Assembly (NCBI GenBank): GCA_031284605.1
Contig: JAITXV010000130.1
Location: forward strand, 1-56,236
Direction of reading: 5' to 3'
From: Acholeplasmatales bacterium
GTDB taxonomy: Bacteria; Bacillota_I; Bacilli_A; Acholeplasmatales; Acholeplasmataceae
DNA: 56,236 nucleotides
The position numbers and the translations under genes are program-made. The first letter of the stretch is position 1. Every line of letters begins with the position of its first letter. This document shows, one piece after another, positions 47,643-56,236 of the stretch. The notes beneath the pieces are model-generated. The model was not told where the DNA came from and did no database searches. It was given only the letters and a program-made list of their open reading frames with translations.

Positions 47643-48923
47643 TTATTCTTTTAAATATTTATAAGCACTAAAATAATCTTTAAATATTATTTTTTTATTC
47701 AATTGAGAAGGCCAAATGCTACACCACAAACAAGCATAATGCGTCATAAAACAAGTACTAGCTATTAACAATGATAAACTTGGATTTTTAAATATTTCTA
47801 AACTAACTATAGCACATGCTAATGGGGTATGCGTTGCTCCTGCTAATACACTTAGAAATCCAATACTAGCCCATAAGCTTGTATCTAATCCTAAAAAAGC
47901 TCCAAATGCATAACCTGCAGTTGTTCCTATGAAAACAAGAGGTGCTACCATACCTCCACCACCACCAAAACTAAGTGTAATACAAGTAAACAAAATTTTT
48001 AATAAAAAATCATAGTATAATCCATTACCACCGTTTATTAAAGAAGAATAATAATTACCACCAAATCCTAAATAATTAGTACCAAAAGACAATGTTAATA
48101 CAATTAATACCACCCCTCCAATAATACCTTTTAAAGGTTTATATATATTGATACTATTACTAGTTTTTTTACAATATTCCAAACATACTATAACAAAAAC
48201 TATAATAATAGAAAAGAAAGCCGAAGCTAATATAGAGAAAGAAAAATTGCTAAGAATAAAACTAATATCTTGGTTCACTAAACTAAATTTTATCAAATTA
48301 ATATCAAATCCATATGTGTTAAATTTAAACAACGAAAACAAAAAATAACTAACAGCTGCAGTACATAAATATTGTAAGAAGTGCTTAAAATCAATTTTAT
48401 TATTTTTAAGTACTTCGCTTGCAAATATTGCTCCTCCAAATATTCCTCCTAAAATACAACTAAAAACTCCAGCTAAGGCACAAGTAACAAGAGTTTTAGT
48501 TTCTTTTGCATTAAGTTTAAATAACTTTGCTAGATAAAAAGAACCTATACTTCCCATTTGTGAAGATGGACCCGCTTTACCTATACTCCCTCCTGCTGCT
48601 ATTGTTATACTAGTACTTATGAAAGTAATAGGAATCCCAAGAATATTAAATGTACTTTTACTTTTTTTCAACTCTTTAATAATACCATTTGTTCCACTTG
48701 AATTAGGATGAAGCTCAATAACAAAAGATGAAAGAAAAAGAGCTAAAGGAAGAAACAAAAAATAATACTTAAATTTGGTTGTATTTGTGCTTATTTTATC
48801 AAGTGTGAATACAAATAGTCCTACTATACCAGAAACTAAAATTCCAACGCTTATACACATTATTATCCATTTAAATAAATATAAAATATTTTCTTTTATT
48901 TTTTTATATTTTTTATCTTTCAT
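47643..48923 (-). CDS. ClC-family chloride channel/antiporter
   Basis: GSIGKAGPSSQMGS, GGIFGGAIFASEVL, GGGGGMVAPLVFIG. Confidence 0.92.
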   Translation of the reverse strand: MKDKKYKKIKENILYLFKWIIMCISVGILVSGIVGLFVFTLDKISTNTTKFKYYFLFLPLALFLSSFVIELHPNSSGTNGIIKELKKSKSTFNILGIPITFISTSITIAAGGSIGKAGPSSQMGSIGSFYLAKLFKLNAKETKTLVTCALAGVFSCILGGIFGGAIFASEVLKNNKIDFKHFLQYLCTAAVSYFLFSLFKFNTYGFDINLIKFSLVNQDISFILSNFSFSILASAFFSIIIVFVIVCLEYCKKTSNSINIYKPLKGIIGGVVLIVLTLSFGTNYLGFGGNYYSSLINGGNGLYYDFLLKILFTCITLSFGGGGGMVAPLVFIGTTAGYAFGAFLGLDTSLWASIGFLSVLAGATHTPLACAIVSLEIFKNPSLSLLIASTCFMTHYACLWCSIWPSQLNKKIIFKDYFSAYKYLKE

Positions 48924-49058
48924 AATTTTATATTATACTCTTTTTTTGTCTGCTTATTGCTTGTATTATCTATTTTATACCAAATAACTACCATAAATTA
49001 CTAATTTATGGTATAATTAATATATATATAATATATATATTAAGAAGAAAGGAGAAAA

Positions 49059-49277
49059 ATGCCTACCTTTAACTTGGAAACTGAATACATAACCTTAGGT
49101 CAACTTTTGAAAAGTATAGGTATTATTTCGACAGGGGGAGAGGCCAAATATTTTTTGTGTAATAACAAAGTATACGTAGATGATATGTTAGAAACATCAA
49201 GAAATAAAAAAATATACCCCAATCAGAAAGTAAAATTTAATAAAGAAACGTATTTCATAAAAGCTTCCGATGAATAA
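49059..49277 (+). CDS. yaaA: S4-domain RNA-binding protein YaaA type
   Basis: S4 motif, position directly before recF. Confidence 0.9.
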   Translation: MPTFNLETEYITLGQLLKSIGIISTGGEAKYFLCNNKVYVDDMLETSRNKKIYPNQKVKFNKETYFIKASDE

Positions 49278-50310
49278 TACTCTAGAATTAATAAATTTTA
49301 GGATTCATGAAAACATTAAGCTTAGTTTTAATAAGAACATAATATTTATTTATGGTAATAATGGAGTTGGTAAAACTACTATATTAGAAAGTATCTATTT
49401 CTTGTCTACAACTAAATCATTTAAAACTTCTACTGAAACTGATATGATTATGAAAGATAAAGAATACGCTAAAATAATATTTCATTTTAACAACAACATC
49501 TATGAAATAGTTATTTCTAAAAAAGGTAAATATATTTTAGTTAATAACAAAGAAGTTAACAAAATAAGTGATTATATCGGTTTATTTAATACAGTTGTAT
49601 TTTCTCCTGATGATATGGAATTAATAAAAGGAGAACCTAAAACAAGAAGAAAGTTTATTGATACAATGTATTCACAAATTGATAAAGAATATTTAGAATT
49701 ATTGATTAGATATAAAAAAATGATTTCCCAAAGAAATAAACTATTAAAAGAATTATCTTTATCATCTTATGAAAATAGGGATTTTAAGGTGCTTGATATA
49801 ATTGATTATGAATTATCAGTATGTGGTATAAAAATAATGGAAAAAAGACAATATTTTTTAGATTTATTAAACACCCATATTAAGAACTATGTTAATAAAT
49901 ATAGCGTTCTTATAACTTACGTTAAATCAATTAAAAACGAAAATAATTATTTAGAAGTATTAAAAAATAGCCGCGTGTTAGATATAAATAATTTAACTAC
50001 TATGTATGGAATTCATAAAGATGATTTTATTATCAAAATGAATGATATACCCGCTAAAAACTATAGTTCACAAGGCGAACAAAGATTACTACTAATTAAT
50101 ATAAAATTAGCATTATTTCAAATAATAAAGGATAAAACAAGTAATCCAACTATCCTATTACTAGATGACATAATGTCAGAATTAGATAAAGACAATCAAA
50201 ACCTGATACTCTCTAATATCCCAGTATCAGATATGGTATTAATATCTAATAGCATTAAGATCTTGAATATGAAAAATATTCAAGAAATAGAATTAAAAAG
50301 AGGTATATAA
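49270..50310 (+). CDS. recF: DNA replication/repair protein RecF
   Basis: IYGNNGVGKTTILESIYFLSTTKSF; SSQGEQRLLLINIKLA. Confidence 0.96.
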   Translation: MNNTLELINFRIHENIKLSFNKNIIFIYGNNGVGKTTILESIYFLSTTKSFKTSTETDMIMKDKEYAKIIFHFNNNIYEIVISKKGKYILVNNKEVNKISDYIGLFNTVVFSPDDMELIKGEPKTRRKFIDTMYSQIDKEYLELLIRYKKMISQRNKLLKELSLSSYENRDFKVLDIIDYELSVCGIKIMEKRQYFLDLLNTHIKNYVNKYSVLITYVKSIKNENNYLEVLKNSRVLDINNLTTMYGIHKDDFIIKMNDIPAKNYSSQGEQRLLLINIKLALFQIIKDKTSNPTILLLDDIMSELDKDNQNLILSNIPVSDMVLISNSIKILNMKNIQEIELKRGI

Positions 50311-50312
50311 AA

Positions 50313-52370
50313 ATGGACAACACAAAAACAAATAGTTACACTGCAGATAATATAAAAGCTGTAGAAGGAATAGATCATATCAAACTTAGACCAAGTATGT
50401 ATATTGGTTCTACAGATTTAAAAGGTATGCATCATTTAGTATGGGAAATTGTTGATAATTCAATTGATGAAGTATTAGCGGGTTACGCTGATAAAGTTAT
50501 TGTTGAGTTATTAGATAATAACTATATTAAGATTTCTGATAATGGAAGAGGCATTCCTGTTTCTATTAATTCAGAAAAAGGCATATCTGCTTTACAGATG
50601 GTTTTCACCATCCCTAATGCAGGTGGTAAATTTGATTCAGATTCTTACAAAGTAAGTGGTGGTTTACACGGAGTTGGGGCTACTGTTACTAATGCTTTAT
50701 CAGTGCATTTAAAAGCTGAAGTATATAGAGATGGTAAATCATATATCCAAGAGTACAACAAGGGTATTCCTTTGTATGATACAAAGGAAACAGGAGATTC
50801 TAACTTAAACGGTACAGTAGTTACTTTTAAACCCGATAAAGATATATTTAGTGATGATCCACAATTTGATTATAACTTGATCAAAGAAAGATTAAGACAA
50901 TCGTCTTTTTTAAATAAAAAAACTCATATTATATTAATAGACTCAAGAAACAATCAAAGTATAAGTGAAGAGTTTTATTCAGAAAATGGATTAGTAGATT
51001 ATATTAAGTTTTTAAACGAAGGTAAGAATATTAAATTTCCTTTATCTAATACTGATAAAAAACAATCTAAAAAAGCCAAAAAACCTTTAAATACTGACTC
51101 AGATGATGAAAATATCGAAGAAAGCGAAAATTCAAGTAAAAACAATACTGATGGCATTGATTCACCTATATTTTTTGTAAATGAAACTGCTAATAATGTA
51201 AAAGTAAGTAGAAAAACTGAAAATATAGAAGTTGAAGCAGCTTTTCAATATTCACCAACTTCTTATGACACTATAATAGTAGGTTTCGCTAATAACGTAA
51301 GAACTTCTGATGGTGGAACCCATATTGATGGTTTAAAAGATGCTATTTCTAGTACTTTAAAAAACTATATTAAAGAAATTCAAAAGAAAGACTTGCCAGT
51401 ATCTACATCCGATACCCAAGAAGGACTAACTGCAGTAATATCTGTAAAACTATATGAACCAGAATTTGAAGGACAAACTAAAACTAAATTAGGTACTAAA
51501 GAAGTAAGAGGTGTTGTTAAAGATTTCGTTTCTAATAATTTTAATAAATTTCTTGTTGAAAACCCTGAGATAGGTAGAGTTTTAACAGAAAAAACATTAA
51601 CAGCTTTAAGTGCTAGAGAAGCAGCAGAAAAAGCAAGAGAAAAAATAAGAAGGAAAAATCCTTTAGATAATATAGGTTTCGCTAGTAAATTAGCAGATTG
51701 TAGAAGTAAAGACCCTAATGTTTCTGAATTATACATAGTAGAAGGTAACAGTGCGGGCGGAAGTGCTAAACAAGGTCGTGATTCCGAATATCAAGCAATC
51801 TTGCCACTAAGAGGTAAAGTATTAAATGTTGAAAAAGCTTTAGAAAGTAAAGCTTTAGACAATAATGAAATAGTTTCTTTAATTAAAGCTATTGGTACTG
51901 ATTTTGGTAATAATTTTGATATAACTAAAGCTAGATACAAAAAAATAGTAATAATGACAGATGCCGATGTTGATGGTAGTCATATTAGAACTTTATTACT
52001 TACTTTCTTTTTTAGGATGATGAGAGATTTAATTAATGAAGGATATATATATTTTGCACAGCCACCACTATATAAATTACAAGCAGGTAATAAAATTGAA
52101 TATGTATATAGTGAAAATGAAATAGATAAAGCTAAAGAAAATTTTGGTTCAAGATATTCAATTCAAAGATATAAAGGACTTGGAGAAATGGATCCTAGTC
52201 AATTATGGGAAACGACAATGGATCCAAAAGAAAGAATATTATTACAAGTGACTATGGATGAAGCAGAAATAGCGGATAAAGTGTTTAGTGAATTAATGGG
52301 TGATGATGTATTACCTAGAAAAATATTCATCCAAGCAAATGCTCAATATGCAAAAAATATTGATTTATAA
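50313..52370 (+). CDS. gyrB: DNA gyrase subunit B
   Basis: [39 protein letters not shown]. Confidence 0.97.
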   Translation: MDNTKTNSYTADNIKAVEGIDHIKLRPSMYIGSTDLKGMHHLVWEIVDNSIDEVLAGYADKVIVELLDNNYIKISDNGRGIPVSINSEKGISALQMVFTIPNAGGKFDSDSYKVSGGLHGVGATVTNALSVHLKAEVYRDGKSYIQEYNKGIPLYDTKETGDSNLNGTVVTFKPDKDIFSDDPQFDYNLIKERLRQSSFLNKKTHIILIDSRNNQSISEEFYSENGLVDYIKFLNEGKNIKFPLSNTDKKQSKKAKKPLNTDSDDENIEESENSSKNNTDGIDSPIFFVNETANNVKVSRKTENIEVEAAFQYSPTSYDTIIVGFANNVRTSDGGTHIDGLKDAISSTLKNYIKEIQKKDLPVSTSDTQEGLTAVISVKLYEPEFEGQTKTKLGTKEVRGVVKDFVSNNFNKFLVENPEIGRVLTEKTLTALSAREAAEKAREKIRRKNPLDNIGFASKLADCRSKDPNVSELYIVEGNSAGGSAKQGRDSEYQAILPLRGKVLNVEKALESKALDNNEIVSLIKAIGTDFGNNFDITKARYKKIVIMTDADVDGSHIRTLLLTFFFRMMRDLINEGYIYFAQPPLYKLQAGNKIEYVYSENEIDKAKENFGSRYSIQRYKGLGEMDPSQLWETTMDPKERILLQVTMDEAEIADKVFSELMGDDVLPRKIFIQANAQYAKNIDL

Positions 52371-52381
52371 GGTGGTATATA

Positions 52382-54889
52382 ATGAGTGAAGATATTAATA
52401 AAGAATTAACATTAGAAGAAAAATTAAGTAATAGTCGGGTTAAAGAAGTAGAAATTACTACAGAAATGAAAAAAAGCTTTTTAGAATACTCAATGAGTGT
52501 TATAGTTTCTAGAGCATTGCCTGATATAAGAGATGGTTTAAAACCAGTTCAAAGAAGAATAATATATGGTATGAATGAACTAAATATAACTAGTGACAAG
52601 CCACATAAAAAATGTGCTAGAATTGTCGGTGATGTTATGGGTAAATACCATCCCCATGGGGATTCTAGTATATATGAAGCTTTAGTTAGAATGGCTCAGG
52701 ATTTTAGTTATAATGAAACTCTAATTGATGGACATGGTAATTTTGGTAGTATTGATGGTGATGAAGCAGCAGCTATGCGTTATACTGAAGCTAGGCTTTC
52801 AAAAGTATCTAATGAAATGATTCGTGATATAGATTCTAACACAGTTGATTTTATGGAAAATTATGATGCTAGTGAAAAAGAACCTGTTGTATTGCCTTCT
52901 AGATTCCCTAATTTATTAGTAAACGGGTCTATGGGAATAGCAGTTGGTATGGCTACTAACATTCCTCCTCATAATTTAGGAGAAACTATAAATGGATTTT
53001 TAGCTTATATGGATAACCCAGATATAACTACTTTAGAATTAATGGAATATATTAAAGGTCCCGATTTTCCTACAGGAGCCCAAATAATAGGATTGTCAGG
53101 ATTAAGGAATGCTTATGAAAATGGAAGAGGAAGCATTTTAATAAAATCTAAAGCTGAGATTGTTGAAAAGAACGGTAAAAGCAGCATTATAATTACAGAA
53201 ATACCATATCAAGTTAATAAAACTCGTCTTTTAGATAGAATAGCTGAAGTAGCTAAAAATAAAATAATTGAAGGTATAACGGATTTAAACGATGAATCAA
53301 GTATGAAAGGTATGAGAATAGTTGTAGACCTTAAAAAAGATAGAACTATTGAGCCCGAGGTTATCTTAAATCAATTATATAAGCATACTCAATTACAAGT
53401 TTCTTATGGTATTAATATGGTTTGTATAGTAAATGGTGAACCAAAAACAGTTTCATTAATAGATATTTTTAAAAATTATTTAGAATTCCAAATTCAAATA
53501 ATAAATAGAAGAACTAAATTTTATTTAGAAAAAGCATTAGCTAGAATCCATATATTAGAAGCTTTAGTAACTGTATTAAATGATATAGACAATGTTATTA
53601 GAATTATTAAAGAAAATAAAACTCAAGATGCTGCTGGTGCAGAACTAAAAGTAGTTTATAGTTTTGATGATATCCAAGTTAAAGCTATTTTAGCTTATAG
53701 GCTTGGAGGGTTAGCTGGTTTAGAAATAGAAAAGATAGTAAAAGAATATAACGAAATATTATTAGAAATTGAAGAATATAGAGCTATTATTGTATCTGAT
53801 GATTTAAAGAAAGAGATAATAAGAAAAGAAATAACTGAAATATCTTTAAAATACTCTAATCCTAGAAAAACAATTATTACTTTATCTGATGATTTAGATA
53901 TAGAAGATGAAGATTTAATTCCAGTTCAAGATATAGTTGTTACCGTTACACACAATGGATATGCAAAAAGAATGAATGTTGATGATTATAAAGTTCAAGG
54001 AAGAGGTGGAAAAGGAGTTAAAGGAATAAATATTTATGAAGATGATTTTGTAGAGCATCTATTATTTTCTAATACTCACACAGACCATTTATTTTTTACT
54101 ACTGATGGTCAAGTTTATAAAACTAGAGGATATAAAATACCTTCAGGAGTTAGAGCATCAAAAGGCATACCTTTACAAAACCTTCTTTCATTTGATAAAG
54201 AACAAAAACTTGCATCTATTGTTACTATTTCTGATTATTCAGATATAACTCATACTTTAATATTTGTTACTAAAAAAGGTATAATCAAAAAATCTTCTTT
54301 AAGTGAATACGAACGTATTGCGAAAACAGGTAAAATAGCTATAAATATTAAAGAAGGAGATGAATTATTAACAGTATTAGTTTCTGATGGCACAAAAGAT
54401 GTAATATTAGCTTCAACTGACAATTTAATCAACAGATTTACAGAGGATAGCTTAAAAGTACAAGGAAGAAACACAGCTGGAGTTATAGGAAAAAGATTTA
54501 AAAACAAAGAAAACAGTGTTATAGATGCTACTTTAGTTGGAGAATATGATAAATTAATTAGTATTAGTGAAAATGGTTTTGGTAAAATATCATTATCTAG
54601 TGATTATAGAACATCAGCAAGAGGTTCTTTAGGTGTTAAAGCACTTCCTGGAAACCAAAAGAGTGGAAATTTAGCAGGTGTTAAATTAGTTAAAGAAAAT
54701 AGTGATATTATAATTATTACCGATAAAGGTGTAGTTATTAGAACCCCATTAGAAAAAATTAGTAGCTCAGGTAGAGCTGCATTAGGTGTTAAGATAATTA
54801 GAATGTCAGAAGACCAAAAAGTTTCTAATATTATAGTTGTTCCTTCTTATGAAACTGAAGAAATAGCAGTTGATGAAGCGAATGTTTAA
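52382..54889 (+). CDS. gyrA: DNA gyrase subunit A
   Basis: [46 protein letters not shown] GyrA box. Confidence 0.97.
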   Translation: MSEDINKELTLEEKLSNSRVKEVEITTEMKKSFLEYSMSVIVSRALPDIRDGLKPVQRRIIYGMNELNITSDKPHKKCARIVGDVMGKYHPHGDSSIYEALVRMAQDFSYNETLIDGHGNFGSIDGDEAAAMRYTEARLSKVSNEMIRDIDSNTVDFMENYDASEKEPVVLPSRFPNLLVNGSMGIAVGMATNIPPHNLGETINGFLAYMDNPDITTLELMEYIKGPDFPTGAQIIGLSGLRNAYENGRGSILIKSKAEIVEKNGKSSIIITEIPYQVNKTRLLDRIAEVAKNKIIEGITDLNDESSMKGMRIVVDLKKDRTIEPEVILNQLYKHTQLQVSYGINMVCIVNGEPKTVSLIDIFKNYLEFQIQIINRRTKFYLEKALARIHILEALVTVLNDIDNVIRIIKENKTQDAAGAELKVVYSFDDIQVKAILAYRLGGLAGLEIEKIVKEYNEILLEIEEYRAIIVSDDLKKEIIRKEITEISLKYSNPRKTIITLSDDLDIEDEDLIPVQDIVVTVTHNGYAKRMNVDDYKVQGRGGKGVKGINIYEDDFVEHLLFSNTHTDHLFFTTDGQVYKTRGYKIPSGVRASKGIPLQNLLSFDKEQKLASIVTISDYSDITHTLIFVTKKGIIKKSSLSEYERIAKTGKIAINIKEGDELLTVLVSDGTKDVILASTDNLINRFTEDSLKVQGRNTAGVIGKRFKNKENSVIDATLVGEYDKLISISENGFGKISLSSDYRTSARGSLGVKALPGNQKSGNLAGVKLVKENSDIIIITDKGVVIRTPLEKISSSGRAALGVKIIRMSEDQKVSNIIVVPSYETEEIAVDEANV

Positions 54890-54908
54890 TTTATAAATTA
54901 AATTAATT

Positions 54909-54943
54909 AAAACCACACAAGTATTAACTTGTGTGGTTTTTTT
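54909..54943 (+). terminator. Intrinsic terminator
   Basis: AAACCACACAAGT..ACTTGTGTGGTTTTTTT. Confidence 0.93.
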
Positions 54944-55001
54944 ATGTTATAGATTTTAGAATGTAAATTATTTAATTAATATTGAGTCTAGTAAGAATCA
55001 A

Positions 55002-55546
55002 CTAATCAGAACCTAGTCTTGATATTTCTTTTCGAATAGTCTCGTTCGTACAATATTTTATAAAAGCATTTTTGATTTTTTTGCTTGGTACAAATGAACA
55101 ATATTTTTCACCAGTTTTTACAAGATTTGTTAATTCCTTTTTTTAAGATATGTAGTATCAATTGTAGATAATGACCACACTTTCAGCTTTACTCCGCGAG
55201 CGTTTAATATCATGTGGGATTTAACAAATTTAATGTCGTCCCACAGTATTTTTTGCAATGTGATTTTTCTAGATACTATTTTTATACCATCGTTTCCAAT
55301 AATTATTTTAGAAAAACGTGGTTTTGGCAATATAAGAAAAGGAATAAGAAAGACTGGTATAATTGTGAAACTAAAAAAAATATATATAAAAACTAAATCT
55401 GGGTGTTTTCCATTATCTTTTATAAAAAATACTGTAAATATTACAATAACCAAACCAAAAGTAGATAGCCATACTATTATGGTATTTTTTATGAAACTTC
55501 CGTATCTATAAAATTCTACACTATCTTCTAAAACGTCTTTTTTCAT
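55002..55546 (-). CDS. Membrane protein (two TM + PH-like region), candidate RHS-associated immunity protein; ORF ends early at an A7 run (55130) and continues in -1 frame to 55002
   Basis: ..DTTYLKK/KELTNLVKTGEKYCSFVPSKKIKNAFIKYCTNETIRKEISRLGSD. Confidence 0.5.
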
Positions 55547-55564
55547 TCGTTTCTCCTTTTTTTG

Positions 55565-56236
55565 TTACGCAAAACTGTTTGTTAATGAATTATATAAATT
55601 CTGTTTCTTTTTGTTGTCATTATTCTTTTCTTCTAAATAATATCTTATTAAATCTATTATAAATGTAATTCCCTCAAAAACAACTGTAAACCCATATTCA
55701 ATAAACTTTCCTATTGCTCCATCTACGAAATTAGCAAATGCACCTATAGGCAGCATTATAAAACTTTTTATACCACCTATTGCTCCGCTTATTATAGCAT
55801 TATCCCATTTTAAATCATCTTCATAATATATTTGATTCATACTATATTGAATTAAGTTTCCAGCAAATCCACCCGCAAACGCAATTCCAAAAGCTAGTAA
55901 TACAAACCACCCGCCCATTTCAAATAAAACTCCAGCTGCGACTAATGTTACTCCTGATATTAAGCCACCAATTGCGCCAAACAATGCCCCCATCCAGATA
56001 TTTGTCCCGCTTGCTGCAGCATATAGACCTCCCATCGCTGCTCCAATAACTACGCTAATTAATACTGCTACTAATATACCAACTATAAAACTTGTTATTG
56101 CAAACCGTCCGCTATAGTCCACATACATTACAGGATTGTTCTTACAATACATATATAAGTTAAGACCATTAATATCACTTAAAGTCTCATCTAATATACT
56201 TAGACTGTCGCTACTAATAAATCTACCTATCTTTGG
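55565..56236 (-). CDS. RHS-repeat-associated core C-terminus with glycine-rich membrane-like tail; gene runs off the window
   Basis: Minus frame PKIGRFISSDSLSILDETLSDINGLNLYMYCKNNPVMYVDYSGRFA.. is the RHS core end motif. Confidence 0.85.
   Translation of the reverse strand, partial: PKIGRFISSDSLSILDETLSDINGLNLYMYCKNNPVMYVDYSGRFAITSFIVGILVAVLISVVIGAAMGGLYAAASGTNIWMGALFGAIGGLISGVTLVAAGVLFEMGGWFVLLAFGIAFAGGFAGNLIQYSMNQIYYEDDLKWDNAIISGAIGGIKSFIMLPIGAFANFVDGAIGKFIEYGFTVVFEGITFIIDLIRYYLEEKNNDNKKKQNLYNSLTNSFA

Noticed and set aside
1-56236. UGA recoded as Trp (mycoplasma code)
   Set aside because: Core proteins encode Trp with TGG and ORFs computed with standard stops are full length; UGA only appears as stop.
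1-56236. tRNA or rRNA genes
   Set aside because: No cloverleaf or rRNA-like GC-rich conserved segments seen by eye; absence not proven without tRNAscan/Infernal.

Overview
AT-rich Mollicutes/Bacilli-type chromosome segment (standard stop usage, UGA not recoded) containing the replication-origin neighbourhood: rpmH-rnpA-yidC-jag on the minus strand, then dnaA-dnaN, yaaA/S4-recF-gyrB-gyrA on the plus strand. The ancestral gene order is interrupted on both sides of dnaA. Conserved blocks include prs, a DUF3137/LemA pair, asnS, rmuC, NatAB-type ABC exporter, NUDIX, DegV and a ClC channel. Accessory content: (i) a probable defence or DNA-processing operon at 11.1-15.8 kb, with two small unknown genes, a RecQ-like helicase fused to a phosphoribosyltransferase domain, a DprA/SMF protein and a small ORF, divergent from a WYL/WCX-like regulator; this is the best candidate for an under-described system and its PRTase+DprA pairing resembles ShosTA; (ii) a guanine-class purine riboswitch upstream of a 'phosphonate-type' ABC importer (PhnD/C/E/E-like), suggesting a purine-related substrate; (iii) a lipoprotein nuclease + UgpC-like ABC importer + Ig/OB-fold lipoprotein cluster, likely for extracellular nucleic acid scavenging; (iv) DUF4143/DUF234 AAA ATPases with paired promoter repeats and a covarying tandem hairpin; (v) polymorphic-toxin remnants (HNH/DUF1524-like tip, RHS core) in which several genes are split exactly at A/T homopolymers. 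All assignments come from reading the sequence and translations; no database search was run.
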